Shown here one piece after another: positions 18,416 to 27,418 of a DNA stretch of 64,000 nt (position 1 is the stretch's first letter; each line of letters begins with the position of its first letter). The notes beneath the pieces were generated by a model. That model did no database searches. It saw only the letters and a program-made list of their open reading frames with translations, and was not told the DNA's origin. The DNA is taken from the NCBI GenBank assembly GCA_019429305.1, contig JAHYIR010000006.1, positions 50,077 through 114,076 on the forward strand. Reading direction: 5' to 3'. The translations under genes and the position numbers were made by a program. This stretch comes from Candidatus Cloacimonadota bacterium (GTDB lineage: Bacteria; Cloacimonadota; Cloacimonadia; Cloacimonadales; JAJBBL01).

Positions 18416-19270
18416 ATGGTTACTAAAGCACAAAAAGTTAGATTAGGAGTTTTCCTGTTCATCAGTATCGGGCTGTTGATATTATTCTTGCTCATTATTG
18501 CCGGCACGAGATTGTTAGAAAGACTTGATACTTATTATATTGCCTATGAAGATGTGTCTGTCAGTGGTTTACAGGTTGGTGCACAGGTAAAATACCACGG
18601 GATTAGAGTTGGTAGAGTTGAAACTATTAGGATAGATCCCGAAGATGTCAATCGTGTAATTGTTGAAGTAAGAGTTGAAAAGGGTACACCAATCAAAACT
18701 GATACGGAAGCATCACTTATTCTTGTTGGAATTACTGGGTTAAAGCAGGTTGAGCTGTTTGGTGGTACAACAGAAGCTAAGTTATTAGAACCTGGAGGGT
18801 ATATTAGGGCAGGAACGACCTTCTTTGACGATATATCTATTAGTGTAGAAGAGATCACTGCCAAACTTGACAGAGTGTTAGGCAATATAGATTCCTTAAC
18901 CAGTGTAGCTAATCAGGTTAAATTTTCCAATATGTTAACCAATCTTGAAGTAATCACTCAAACAACTATGAGAGCCGTTGAAACGCTCGATTCTACAATC
19001 AATTCACGTGAATTTGAAAGCATAATAAGCAATGCGGCAATATTTACCGAAGATTTGGCACAAGCAGATATAACCGGGATAGTGAGAGAGCTAAATGAAG
19101 CTATTACTAATGCAAATCAAGCATTCACTCATATCGATCTAATGGTGATAAGAAGTAGGAGAGATATTTTACTCACTTTTGAAACTTTAAAAGAAGCTGC
19201 GGATAATTTTGAAGAATTCACACGGTTGTTGAGTGAAGACCCTTCACTAATCTTAAGAAGAAGAAATTAG
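18416..19270 (+). CDS. mlaD: MlaD-family (MCE domain) lipid transport protein
   Basis: Periplasmic MCE protein anchored in the inner membrane that binds phospholipid and links the ABC transporter to the outer membrane. One transmembrane helix (about residues 9-30) is followed by a single MCE domain (about 40-120: YYIAYEDVSVSGLQVGAQVKYHGIRVGRV, then TEASLILVGITGLKQVELFGG) and a helical C-terminal tail (about 140-284). At 284 residues it is longer than E. coli MlaD, with the longer helical tail seen in other phyla. It opens a five-gene set with mlaE and mlaF, though in the order D-lipoprotein-barrel-E-F. Confidence 0.88.
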   Translation: MVTKAQKVRLGVFLFISIGLLILFLLIIAGTRLLERLDTYYIAYEDVSVSGLQVGAQVKYHGIRVGRVETIRIDPEDVNRVIVEVRVEKGTPIKTDTEASLILVGITGLKQVELFGGTTEAKLLEPGGYIRAGTTFFDDISISVEEITAKLDRVLGNIDSLTSVANQVKFSNMLTNLEVITQTTMRAVETLDSTINSREFESIISNAAIFTEDLAQADITGIVRELNEAITNANQAFTHIDLMVIRSRRDILLTFETLKEAADNFEEFTRLLSEDPSLILRRRN

Positions 19271-19311
19271 CCCTGAGATAGTGTTTCTTTGGGGACAAGA
19301 GGATAAATGAT

Positions 19312-19941
19312 ATGAAAGTAAAAATATTATCTCTATTAATATTAATATTAGTAGTTTTAGGTTGTAGTACTAAACGCGTTGAACGAAAATACTACATTAT
19401 TGATTACAACCCAGTAGCAAAAAATCCGAACCTCATTTTGAGTACACCACTTCCCTATAAAGTTCAGATTCCCGATAGTAGAATATCTAGAGTATATGAT
19501 CGTACTCAAGTTGTTTTTCGTTATTCTGCTCATCGTATTGAATATTCTGCTAATGATCTTTGGGCGGTTAGGCTTTCCAGCGCTATTCCCGATATTTTGA
19601 TAAAACACTTTATTCAATACAATATTTTTTCTGTAACACAGCGTGATTTTGTAATTGAACGACCTGATTATGAGGTCATAACTTTTGTGAATAGACTTGA
19701 ACTATTGAAAAGCGACTATTATAAAGCTATTTATCTTGATATGGATATATTTTTACGTAGAGGATCAGATTTGGTATATCTGGTGAGACATACTTTTCAT
19801 CGTGAACACGAAGTATATTCAGATGATGTAGAAATATTTGTCCAGAATCTCAGTAGGATTATTAAAGAAGAAACTGATATCTTCATTGAGAAAGTACTGA
19901 ATCATTTTGAAATTCTAATCCCTGAAAATTCAGAGCGATAA
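19312..19941 (+). CDS. ABC-transport auxiliary lipoprotein (PqiC/ABC_trans_aux type)
   Basis: A 209-residue lipoprotein: hydrophobic signal and lipobox VLGCS with Cys18, then KYYIIDYNP, the typical opening strand of the ABC-type transport auxiliary lipoprotein family (PF03886), and PYKVQIPDSRISRVYDRTQ followed by the WAVRLSSAIPDILIKHF helix. Members work beside MCE proteins in lipid transport across the periplasm. The placement between mlaD and mlaE supports this. I name no symbol because the family covers several systems. Confidence 0.78.
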   Translation: MKVKILSLLILILVVLGCSTKRVERKYYIIDYNPVAKNPNLILSTPLPYKVQIPDSRISRVYDRTQVVFRYSAHRIEYSANDLWAVRLSSAIPDILIKHFIQYNIFSVTQRDFVIERPDYEVITFVNRLELLKSDYYKAIYLDMDIFLRRGSDLVYLVRHTFHREHEVYSDDVEIFVQNLSRIIKEETDIFIEKVLNHFEILIPENSER

Positions 19942-20021
19942 TTAATAATAATGTTACCATACACTGGGACAAATCATATCAAAAAAGTGATATCTACAAC
20001 CCCCAACGAAGGATATTTATT

Positions 20022-21602
20022 ATGTACAATAAAATAAGACTAGTAAATGTTTTGCTTATCTTGAGCATTCTGATCCTTAGTAGTTGCTATTTAACAGCCT
20101 TAACGGAAGAACAGTTGAAAACTTGGCTCTTGCCTCCACCACAAGAGCAGTTAGATCGGGAAGCAAAACGAGATTTAGTCGGCTTAGGAAGAGTTTTTTT
20201 ACCGTCTATGACACATCCCGACTATGAACCATTTTACCTATTGGATAGTACTTTTGATAACAGGCAATATTTTAACAAGATGGGAGAAAGTACTTATCTA
20301 AGACCAGGAGATTATATTCTACATTACGGTTCTGGAAATGAAAACCAGATGATGAGAAAAAGAATTACTGTTATCAGAGAACATGTACATATTGTTGAAC
20401 CCGATTGGGGAGGCTTGAGAGTGAGATTGATTGATGAAAGTAGAAACTCCATCGATATTCAATATGAGCTGTTTGCCATGATTAATGCTGAAAGCTATGG
20501 TTTCGGGATTGGAGCTCTGGAGGAGTTTGGTGAGCAACCTCAAACCTGGATATTACAACCGGGCAGATACAAGATAGTCTTGAATAACAAACCATTCAAT
20601 ACTATTGATGATTTTACCACAGTAGACCTGGTTGAGGGAGAATTACGTATTCTTACGGTCGTGGTCAATTCGGAAACCAATTCACTTATCGGAGCAGGTC
20701 TTTTAGAGACTGTTGAATATGGGAAAGAAACAAGGAATTTACGATTCACCAGTGCTATCCACGGGAATTTAAGTTTCATGATGGATAATTCAACAGATCG
20801 GGAAAAACCAACTATGAACTTAATAGTGACCACCCAGCTGGATAACAGGCTGCTATTTGATTTATACCCCTATTTTTATACAATGAATAATCTGACAGAT
20901 TTCGGAATAAGTAAAGACAGGGGTTCAATACTACGAGTATCTTCTGATAACTTTCAAATTCGTAATACCTTTGTTTATTACCTATCTCAAGTTATTGGAC
21001 TTTATAGTAGATTTGATATGGAAACACATTTTTTTCAGCAATATGACTACTTCTTAGAAATGAGAAACATTAGATTAATTGATGACCAGGGTATTATAAT
21101 AGAGGAGCTCTTTGATAGAGATAAATTCAGGACAACTCCTTCCTTTTTTCCAGTAATGTTTAGAGAAGGTGCCGGATTCACAATCAGACCGTTAAATAGA
21201 CCCCGCGCTACTTTAAATTTCAGAGCTGGTTTCGGTATGCAGCAGGAAATTATGAATGATGTCTATCGCTTTATAAGGACTGAAGTAGATACACTTGATA
21301 ATGAAACCGAATACAATGTTTATAAAATTATGGATTCAACTTATAAAGAGGGACTTGAATTATCAATACTGGCAAATCTGTTTACACGCTACAATATCTC
21401 ATATAATACAACCGTAGATGTTCTTATTCCATTTGATCAAGCAGTTTCAAATACTTATAAATGGGAAAACACCTTAACATTTCGGTTTATCAGACAACTT
21501 GCTCTCGACTATAAGATCAATTTTTCATATGACAAGGATAGAAGAGATTACACAGAAATTACCCATAACGTTTTCCTTCGTCTAACCTATTTTATCTATT
21601 AA
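20022..21602 (+). CDS. Unrecognised lipoprotein with putative C-terminal beta-barrel in the Mla-type locus
   Basis: Family not recognised. The 526-residue product has a signal ending LILSSC (Cys22), so it should be lipidated. Residues about 40-230 form soluble beta-rich segments, including a part like a carbohydrate-binding or PEGA-type sandwich (WILQPGRYKIVLNNKPF). From about residue 235 to the end, alternating polar-hydrophobic strands (NLSFMM, TFVYYLSQVIGLY, LTFRFIRQLALDYKINF) end in an aromatic residue (LTYFIY), as in outer membrane barrels. Its place between the auxiliary lipoprotein and mlaE suggests an outer membrane partner of the lipid transporter. That role is inference. Confidence 0.6.
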   Translation: MYNKIRLVNVLLILSILILSSCYLTALTEEQLKTWLLPPPQEQLDREAKRDLVGLGRVFLPSMTHPDYEPFYLLDSTFDNRQYFNKMGESTYLRPGDYILHYGSGNENQMMRKRITVIREHVHIVEPDWGGLRVRLIDESRNSIDIQYELFAMINAESYGFGIGALEEFGEQPQTWILQPGRYKIVLNNKPFNTIDDFTTVDLVEGELRILTVVVNSETNSLIGAGLLETVEYGKETRNLRFTSAIHGNLSFMMDNSTDREKPTMNLIVTTQLDNRLLFDLYPYFYTMNNLTDFGISKDRGSILRVSSDNFQIRNTFVYYLSQVIGLYSRFDMETHFFQQYDYFLEMRNIRLIDDQGIIIEELFDRDKFRTTPSFFPVMFREGAGFTIRPLNRPRATLNFRAGFGMQQEIMNDVYRFIRTEVDTLDNETEYNVYKIMDSTYKEGLELSILANLFTRYNISYNTTVDVLIPFDQAVSNTYKWENTLTFRFIRQLALDYKINFSYDKDRRDYTEITHNVFLRLTYFIY

Positions 21603-21643
21603 TACGATTTTCAATAAAATAGATAAGAGAGCATTAACTCAAG

Positions 21644-22759
21644 ATGAAAGATAAAGTTGAATTGATCATAACAGATAATCACATTAAATTGATTGGAAGA
21701 GTATCCAAAGAGACTATTCCCGCTCTCTGGAAACAATTTAAAGAATTAGAAGCTTTAAGTGAGTTACAGGGAGTAGATTTATCAGAAGTCAGCTCTATCG
21801 ACAGTGCAGGTGTCTTATTTATTGAGGAGTTGGCAAAAAAGATTAAGGGTGAAAGTAGTAAGGTAAGTGATAAACAAGTGGATGATTTGCTTAAAAACTA
21901 TTCAGAAGAGATAGGTTTTTCTCTCCAAATTTTCGGTCAGAAATCTTTGCCAGAAGTTGCACCCATCACCGCAGTCGGTTTATTTGAAAAATTAGGAGAA
22001 TCCTACTATTTCATCAGAGATGCTATCTACGAATACCTGATCTTATCAGCGGATGTTTTTTATTGGGCTATAAAAGGATTATGGAAAAAAAAAGGTGCCA
22101 GAAAAGGTTCATTGATACAGCAATCAATCATTATCGGTGTTGATTCCCTTCCTATAATTTTCACCCTTTCATTTATTATAGGATTGATTATTGCATTGCA
22201 ATCCGCTGCTCAGTTAAGAATGTTCGGTGCCAATATTTTTATTGCTGATCTAATCTCTATATCAATGGTCAGGGAAATGGGCCCGATGATGACAGCGATT
22301 ATACTTGCCGGAAGAAGTGGCTCCTCAATTGCTTCTGAAATTGCTACCATGAAAGTGACTGAGGAGATTGATGCACTGAAAATGATGGCAATTAATCCGA
22401 TTAGATATGTAGTAGTTCCCAAGTTTTATGCTATGACTATCTGTATGCCGCTTCTTGTAGTTATTTCTATGATAGTGGGGATTTTGGGCGGAATTATTGT
22501 TGCAGTAACTTATCTGAATTTAAGTGTTTCTGCCTTTTACACCCAAATGCTGAATGTATTGTTTCTCAAAGATCTTCTAATCAGTTTACTGAAAAGTACT
22601 TTCTTTGGCTGGTCAATTGTCATTATAGGAAGTTTTTATGGTTTTCGTGTAGAAGGTGGAGCAGAAGGGGTAGGAAGAGCAACAACCCTTTCAGTAGTAA
22701 CCTCCATTTTTGCCGTTATCATTATTGATGTTCTGTTTAGTCTTCTATATCTGCAATAA
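21644..22759 (+). CDS. mlaE: MlaE-family permease with N-terminal STAS domain
   Basis: Inner membrane permease of the lipid transporter. The first ~100 residues form a STAS domain (LSELQGVDLSEVSSIDSAGV, the MlaB-like role in the E. coli complex), followed by the MlaE core (about 125-371) with SLPIIFTLSFIIGLIIALQSA, the conserved MVREMGPMMTAIILAGRSGS loop and EEIDALKMMAINPIRYVVVPK. Fusion of the STAS regulator to the permease removes the need for a separate mlaB. It ends 7 bases before mlaF. Confidence 0.93.
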   Translation: MKDKVELIITDNHIKLIGRVSKETIPALWKQFKELEALSELQGVDLSEVSSIDSAGVLFIEELAKKIKGESSKVSDKQVDDLLKNYSEEIGFSLQIFGQKSLPEVAPITAVGLFEKLGESYYFIRDAIYEYLILSADVFYWAIKGLWKKKGARKGSLIQQSIIIGVDSLPIIFTLSFIIGLIIALQSAAQLRMFGANIFIADLISISMVREMGPMMTAIILAGRSGSSIASEIATMKVTEEIDALKMMAINPIRYVVVPKFYAMTICMPLLVVISMIVGILGGIIVAVTYLNLSVSAFYTQMLNVLFLKDLLISLLKSTFFGWSIVIIGSFYGFRVEGGAEGVGRATTLSVVTSIFAVIIIDVLFSLLYLQ

Positions 22760-22766
22760 TAAAATT

Positions 22767-23507
22767 ATGAAAGAACCAATAATCAAAATCAATAGTCTTA
22801 CTGCTAAGTATGGTGAGCAAGTGATTTTGGAAGATATCACAGTCGATATTTATCCAGAAGAAATAACTGTAATTCTAGGTCCGAGCGGTTGTGGTAAAAC
22901 TACTCTCTTGAAGAATATGCTTAGACTACAACAACCATCAGCAGGATATGTAGAAATTTTTGGTCAGAATATAACTGAGATGAATGAAGCGGAATATGAG
23001 AGTATGCTGGTAAGGATTGGAGTTCTCTTTCAAGGAGGGGCATTACTGAATTCTATTGACATCTATGAAAACATATCTATCCCTTTAGAGCAACATACAG
23101 CTCTTCCCAAAGAGATTATTGATAAGATGATCAGAGTCAAACTGCAGTTAGTCAACCTCAGTGAAGCTCTCCATAAGAAGCCTTCAGAGCTATCGGGAGG
23201 TATGAGAAAAAGGGCTGCCTTAGCTCGTGCCATAGTACTCGATCCGGAAATCCTCTTTTGTGATGAACCTTCTGCCGGATTAGATCCCTTGACCAGTGCC
23301 TCTTTAGATGAGCTGATACTCGATCTGAAAAAGCAGCTTAAAATGACAGTAGTAGTAGTGACTCATGAATTAGCCAGTATACATCGTATAGCAGATAAGA
23401 TTATCTTTCTTGATGAAGGAAAGATGCTCTTTACAGGAACTATTGAAGAGGCTAAAAATTCAGGAATTAAAAATGTTACTGAATTCTTTAGAGTAGGGAA
23501 GTTTTAA
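22767..23507 (+). CDS. mlaF: MlaF-type ABC transporter ATP-binding protein
   Basis: ATPase of the lipid transporter. Starting at ATG 22767 it has 246 residues with Walker A GPSGCGKTT, signature LSGGMRKRAALARA, Walker B ILFCDEPSAGLDP and the switch His in VVTHEL. LFQGGALLNS in the Q-loop is typical of MlaF. An in-frame upstream extension to 22710 would begin inside mlaE and is not needed. The last gene of the set; a 75-base gap follows. Confidence 0.94.
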   Translation: MKEPIIKINSLTAKYGEQVILEDITVDIYPEEITVILGPSGCGKTTLLKNMLRLQQPSAGYVEIFGQNITEMNEAEYESMLVRIGVLFQGGALLNSIDIYENISIPLEQHTALPKEIIDKMIRVKLQLVNLSEALHKKPSELSGGMRKRAALARAIVLDPEILFCDEPSAGLDPLTSASLDELILDLKKQLKMTVVVVTHELASIHRIADKIIFLDEGKMLFTGTIEEAKNSGIKNVTEFFRVGKF

Positions 23508-23582
23508 AGGTTCAACACTACGCATATAACAATGAAATTTTGCCCGTATATTTGACGTTATAAAAAGAAAAAAGGAGCAATT

Positions 23583-24263
23583 ATGTTCTTCTTTGATTCT
23601 ACTATAGTACTATTGATACCGGTGCTTATTCTTGCTTTTTACGCACAAAGCAAAGTCAAGGGTAACTATCAAAAATATAGTCGTTTTCGTAATTCAGCTA
23701 ATTTACCCGGAGCAGAGATTGCTCGCAGGATTTTGGATCGGCAGGGATTAGCTGATGTCCAAGTAAGAGCTGTTAAGGGAGTTCTAACTGATCATTATGA
23801 CCCTCGTAAGAAGGTTGTCTCTTTATCCGAAGATGTTTATCACGGTGTATCTATTTCATCAGCCGCTATATCAGCTCACGAAGTAGGTCACGCTATCCAG
23901 CACGCTACTAAATATGCCCCTTTGGCAGTGAGAGCAAGTATTCTACCTGTTGCTCAGATCGGTACATCTGCTGCATTTCCTTTATTTATAGTAGGGCTGA
24001 TCTTTAGTTATACACCTTTAATGGATTTAGGAATTATATTCTTTGCCGGAGCTTTATTGTTCCATGTTGTTACTCTACCTGTAGAATTCAATGCCTCACA
24101 GAGAGCATTTGCAGAGTTAAATAACGGAATAATCCATAGCGAACAAGAATCTCAGGGGGTTAAGGCAGTTCTTAATGCAGCAGCTTTGACTTACATTGCA
24201 GCAACCCTTATGGCTCTGGTCAATCTTTTAAGGTTGATCCTGATCAGAGGCTCTAGGAGTTGA
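23583..24263 (+). CDS. Membrane zinc metallopeptidase (YugP/Zn_peptidase_2 family)
   Basis: A 226-residue membrane protein with an N-terminal helix, zinc motif HEVGHAIQH (about residues 100-108), and hydrophobic helices after it (about 120-170 and 200-222). Sequence such as LPGAEIARRILDRQGL and HYDPRKKVVSLSEDVYHG matches the YugP family (PF04298), whose substrates are not firmly known. AAAAGGAG precedes ATG 23583. It is followed 16 bases later by the Mut7-C gene. Confidence 0.9.
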   Translation: MFFFDSTIVLLIPVLILAFYAQSKVKGNYQKYSRFRNSANLPGAEIARRILDRQGLADVQVRAVKGVLTDHYDPRKKVVSLSEDVYHGVSISSAAISAHEVGHAIQHATKYAPLAVRASILPVAQIGTSAAFPLFIVGLIFSYTPLMDLGIIFFAGALLFHVVTLPVEFNASQRAFAELNNGIIHSEQESQGVKAVLNAAALTYIAATLMALVNLLRLILIRGSRS

Positions 24264-24279
24264 TGAGAAAATCAGATCA

Positions 24280-24771
24280 ATGATGGTTGATGTGAATAAT
24301 AATCACAAAGTTAAGTTTCTTACAGATAATAATCTCGGTAGATTAGCCAAATGGCTTAGGTTGCTTGGGTATGATACATCATCTTACAAGAAAGTTTCTC
24401 TTTTGTCTCTAAGTAATATAGCCAGAAAAGAGGAGCGCATTTTTCTAACCAGCAGTAGAAAAAATGCCGGTCTGAAAATATTTGATAATACTATACTGAT
24501 TCATTCTTCTAACATATTTGAGCAGTTGCAGGAACTAAACGCCAAGCTGAACTTGAATTTTGAAAACGCTTTTACCAGATGCAACCTTTGCAATCAGCTA
24601 TTAAGAAAAATTGATAAAGAAAAGGTAGTAAGCTTGGTTCCTGATTATGTTTATCAGACTTCCGATCACTTTGAGATTTGTCGAAATTGTGGCCGAATTT
24701 ATTGGGAAGGGACACACAATCAAGCAATTTTAGATAAGTTTAAAGAGATATTTATTACAAGAGATGAATAA
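24280..24771 (+). CDS. Mut7-C RNase-domain protein
   Basis: The 163 residues match the Mut7-C family (PF01927): a PIN-like N-terminus KFLTDNNLGRLAKWLRLLGYD with the early Asp, and a C-terminal zinc ribbon (RCNLCNQLL and CRNCGRIYWEGTHNQ). The family is predicted to be an RNase, and the natural target is unknown. The start could be ATG 24280 or the next codon, also ATG. Convergent with the ferredoxin gene across a shared terminator. Confidence 0.85.
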   Translation: MMVDVNNNHKVKFLTDNNLGRLAKWLRLLGYDTSSYKKVSLLSLSNIARKEERIFLTSSRKNAGLKIFDNTILIHSSNIFEQLQELNAKLNLNFENAFTRCNLCNQLLRKIDKEKVVSLVPDYVYQTSDHFEICRNCGRIYWEGTHNQAILDKFKEIFITRDE

Positions 24772-24774
24772 AAA

Positions 24775-24802
24775 AAGACCGGTATAGGAAAGTACCGGTC
24801 TT
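24775..24802. terminator. Bidirectional terminator between Mut7-C gene and ferredoxin
   Basis: Perfect 10-bp stem AAGACCGGTA/TACCGGTCTT with an 8-base loop. The A-run on the left (24771-24776) gives a T-run on the minus strand, so termination is strongest for the ferredoxin transcript; the plus-strand side ends in TTAATAG and would be weaker. Confidence 0.8.
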
Positions 24803-24825
24803 AATAGTGTTAAATGCCGAAAGTA

Positions 24826-24996
24826 TTATATTTCGATAGCTTCGACCGGACAAGCAGAAATACAATTTCCACAATCAATACAAGTATCGGGATCAACTAC
24901 TGCTTTATCATTTTCCATCCTTAAAGCATTTACCGGGCATGTGTCGATACAAGCACTACAACCTATACAGGTCTCTGCACTAATAGTTACTGCCAT
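24826..24996 (-). CDS. 2[4Fe-4S] ferredoxin (56 residues)
   Basis: Short gene found by translation of the gap. The 56 residues start MAVTISAETC and hold two full cluster motifs, CIGCSACIDTCP and CIDCGNCISACP, the bacterial (clostridial-type) low-potential ferredoxin. It would carry electrons for anaerobic metabolism, consistent with a fermentative organism. AAAGGAGG lies just upstream of ATG 24996 (in the minus orientation), and a TTGAAC box lies 51 bases upstream (25047-25052). Monocistronic, closed by the terminator at 24775-24802. Confidence 0.96.
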   Translation of the reverse strand: MAVTISAETCIGCSACIDTCPVNALRMENDKAVVDPDTCIDCGNCISACPVEAIEI

Positions 24997-25048
24997 AACA
25001 AGCCTCCTTTTCCATTCTGTTTACAACAAACAAAACAGGTATTTTTGT

Positions 25049-25804
25049 TCAAGTTTTTTTTAAAAAGAAATCGCAGGCATTTTGATGAACGATCTTACCG
25101 ATCTCCAGAGGAGAAATTCTGCGTATTTCTGATAACTTCTCAACGACATATCTGAGTGATGAAGGATCATTTCTTTTACCTCTCATTTGCTGAGGAGATA
25201 AGAAAGGTGAGTCGGTTTCGATCATCATCTTATTGAGTGGAATTTGACGTATTATCTCAGAATACCTGTTATTAGGATAGGTTATAGTACAGGTAAAAGA
25301 GATCAGCCAGCCCAGTTCCCAGATCTGTTCTGCCATACTCAGATTACCGGAATAGCAATGAAATACTACTTTCTGAGGAGAATGTTTTTTCAGCAGTTCC
25401 AGACAGTCTTGATGAGCATCACGATTATGAATTATTAATGGGAGTTGTAGTTCGTTAGCAATTATTATCTGAGCTTCGAATACTTCTTTTTGAACTTTCT
25501 GCGGGCTAAGATTACGGTAATAATCGAGTCCCACTTCTCCTAAAGCAACTATTCGAGGATGAGATAAAAACTCTCTCAGCTTCTGTTCATTATATTTAGT
25601 TGCTTCATGAGGATGATAGCCAGCAGCAGCATAAAACTGCGGATACCTTTCAGCTAATTTAATGCTTTCTCGGGAGGTTTCTTCATCTATTCCAACATTG
25701 ATGAAGTGATCCACTCCCGCTTTAAGGCATTTATCAATCGTTTGCTCACGATCCTTATCATAGTTTTTAAAATCCAAATGGCAATGCGTTTCAAAATATT
25801 TCAT
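25049..25804 (-). CDS. tatD: TatD-family metal-dependent DNase
   Basis: A 251-residue TIM-barrel hydrolase: ETHCHLDF at the N-terminus (HxH metal ligands), GEVGLDYYR (metal Glu), PLIIHNRDAH, VFHCYSG and IETDSPFLSP (final Asp). Members are 3'-5' exonucleases or deoxyribonucleases in DNA repair and turnover. Start ATG 25804. Lies 28 bases downstream of ftsY and is probably co-transcribed with it. Confidence 0.94.
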   Translation of the reverse strand: MKYFETHCHLDFKNYDKDREQTIDKCLKAGVDHFINVGIDEETSRESIKLAERYPQFYAAAGYHPHEATKYNEQKLREFLSHPRIVALGEVGLDYYRNLSPQKVQKEVFEAQIIIANELQLPLIIHNRDAHQDCLELLKKHSPQKVVFHCYSGNLSMAEQIWELGWLISFTCTITYPNNRYSEIIRQIPLNKMMIETDSPFLSPQQMRGKRNDPSSLRYVVEKLSEIRRISPLEIGKIVHQNACDFFLKKT

Positions 25805-25832
25805 ATTTCTTTCCTAAGGGTCTGTTTCTTGT

Positions 25833-26759
25833 TTAACTAAAAAGAGCTTCCACAAATTCCTTGCTGTCAAAATCACGCAGATCTTCTATTTTTTCACCAA
25901 CGCCAATTAATTTTACTGGAATATCTAACTGATGTTTTATTCCGATTACAATACCACCTTTAGCAGTCCCGTCAAGTTTAGTCAGCACCAAGCCAGTCAA
26001 TTGGGTAACTTCATTAAATAGTTTCGTTTGGCTGATAGCATTTTGCCCAGTTGAGGCATCGACTACTAAGAGGGTTTCATGTGGAGCTTCGGGCATAACT
26101 TTTTTTATTGTACGGTTCATCTTGCTCAACTCATTCATTAGATTGACTTTATTATGAAATCTCCCTGCAGTATCGATCATAACAACATCAATTTTCTTAT
26201 TCAGCGCTGAGGTTAATCCGTCATATATCACTGCTGAGGGATCTGAACCACTTTGCTGTTTTAAAAGGGTTACTCCTGCCCGTTCTGCCCATATCTCAAG
26301 TTGCTCGATCGCCGCTGCTCTAAAAGTATCTCCAGCAACAAGCATTACGCTTTTTCCCTGATTACGGTACCTATTGGCTAATTTTCCGATAGTAGTTGTT
26401 TTCCCGACACCATTTACTCCAACAAAGAGTAAGACATAAGGTAATTTGTCGGGCATTGTTAGTGCTATATTCTCTCCTGCATAATCTTTCTGCAACATAT
26501 CAATAATTATCTCACGAAGGGCTGAAAGAACAGAAGAGCTTTCAGTTAGTTTCTCTATGCGGATTTTTTCGCGCAATTTATCTATTATATAACTTGAGAC
26601 ATCGATACCAATATCAGCTTCGATTAGTATTTCTTCCAGTTCATCCATCAGATCTTCGTCAATCTTAGTGCGGATGTGGATAGCTTCAGCAATCTTGGCT
26701 ACAAAACCACTTCTTGTTTTTGCCAATTTCAAACGCAGATTCTCTATTATACTCTTCAT
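25833..26759 (-). CDS. ftsY: Signal recognition particle receptor FtsY
   Basis: GTPase receptor that docks SRP-ribosome complexes at the membrane. At 308 residues it has only the NG domains: the helical N domain (1-95), then GVNGVGKTTTIGKLA, DTFRAAAIEQL, DTAGRFHNK and TKLDGTAKGG. The acidic A domain of E. coli FtsY is absent, as in many bacteria. Start ATG 26759. Confidence 0.96.
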   Translation of the reverse strand: MKSIIENLRLKLAKTRSGFVAKIAEAIHIRTKIDEDLMDELEEILIEADIGIDVSSYIIDKLREKIRIEKLTESSSVLSALREIIIDMLQKDYAGENIALTMPDKLPYVLLFVGVNGVGKTTTIGKLANRYRNQGKSVMLVAGDTFRAAAIEQLEIWAERAGVTLLKQQSGSDPSAVIYDGLTSALNKKIDVVMIDTAGRFHNKVNLMNELSKMNRTIKKVMPEAPHETLLVVDASTGQNAISQTKLFNEVTQLTGLVLTKLDGTAKGGIVIGIKHQLDIPVKLIGVGEKIEDLRDFDSKEFVEALFS

Positions 26760-26771
26760 AGTTATTCCTAT

Positions 26772-26814
26772 AAAAGAAAAAGACGGATATGCTCCCTATG
26801 ATTAATATCCGTCT
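26772..26814 (-). terminator. Terminator of rpsT
   Basis: Perfect 10-bp stem AGACGGATAT/ATATCCGTCT (26781-26790 with 26805-26814), followed on the minus strand by TTTTCTTTTA. It lies between rpsT and ftsY, about 100 bases past the rpsT stop. Confidence 0.75.
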
Positions 26815-26912
26815 GACTGCAAATTTTTCTTTGTTTCTTTTCTACAATGATTATTACGATGGCCTTCGTTCAACTATTCTTACAATGATGAAAAATCATT
26901 ACCTAAAAGCGT

Positions 26913-27188
26913 CTAAGCTTCAGTAGTAAGCTGAAGCTTCTCTTTGTTTAGGTAACTTGAAATACGAGATTTACGACGAGACGCTGTTCTTTTATGAATG
27001 ACACCCTTTTTGGCTGCTTTATCAAGCTGAGAATAAACTGAATGTAATAATTTTTCTTTTTCTTCAAGAGTGATGTCACTTCTCATTTTCTTGGACAGAG
27101 ACTTTATGGTCTTCTTGACATAGTTATTGCGTGCCTGTCTTTTTTTATCTTGTCTTAATCTCTTTTCACATTGTTTGGTATTCGGCAT
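26913..27188 (-). CDS. rpsT: 30S ribosomal protein S20
   Basis: A 91-residue basic protein beginning MPNTKQCEKRLRQDKKRQARNN with the typical KGVIHKRTASRRKSRISSYLNK near the C-terminus. It binds 16S rRNA early in assembly. GGAGG lies upstream of ATG 27188. Transcribed alone, with its own terminator. Confidence 0.96.
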   Translation of the reverse strand: MPNTKQCEKRLRQDKKRQARNNYVKKTIKSLSKKMRSDITLEEKEKLLHSVYSQLDKAAKKGVIHKRTASRRKSRISSYLNKEKLQLTTEA

Positions 27189-27240
27189 TCGTCCTCCGAC
27201 ATTTTATTTTAGTGACTACCTGTTACTTAACCCCTTTTTT

Positions 27241-27246
27241 TGTCAA
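27241..27246 (-). promoter_or_regulatory. TTGACA -35-like box upstream of rpsT
   Basis: TTGACA followed by an A-run on the minus strand, 53 bases before the rpsT ATG. -10 unclear. Confidence 0.4.
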
Positions 27247-27358
27247 TGGATTTGTTTTAAGATAGCAAGATTAGTTTCCGATTTGATCATTGTTTAGTAG
27301 CATAAAATGCTCTCAAATGCCTTTTAGAGGCACTTTTATCAAGATAGGTAAAAATCTA

Positions 27359-27387
27359 TTGACTCTTTAACATTAATAAAGAACAAT
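27359..27387 (+). promoter_or_regulatory. Putative promoter of the cmk-plsC-ispH-rpsA operon
   Basis: TTGACT (27359-27364), 17-base spacer, AACAAT (27382-27387), about 32 bases before the cmk ATG. The -10 matches four of six consensus positions. Two small hairpins lie just upstream (near 27300 and 27330). Confidence 0.45.
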
Positions 27388-27418
27388 ACAAACAATATTA
27401 ATTTTCGTGTTGGTCTAA

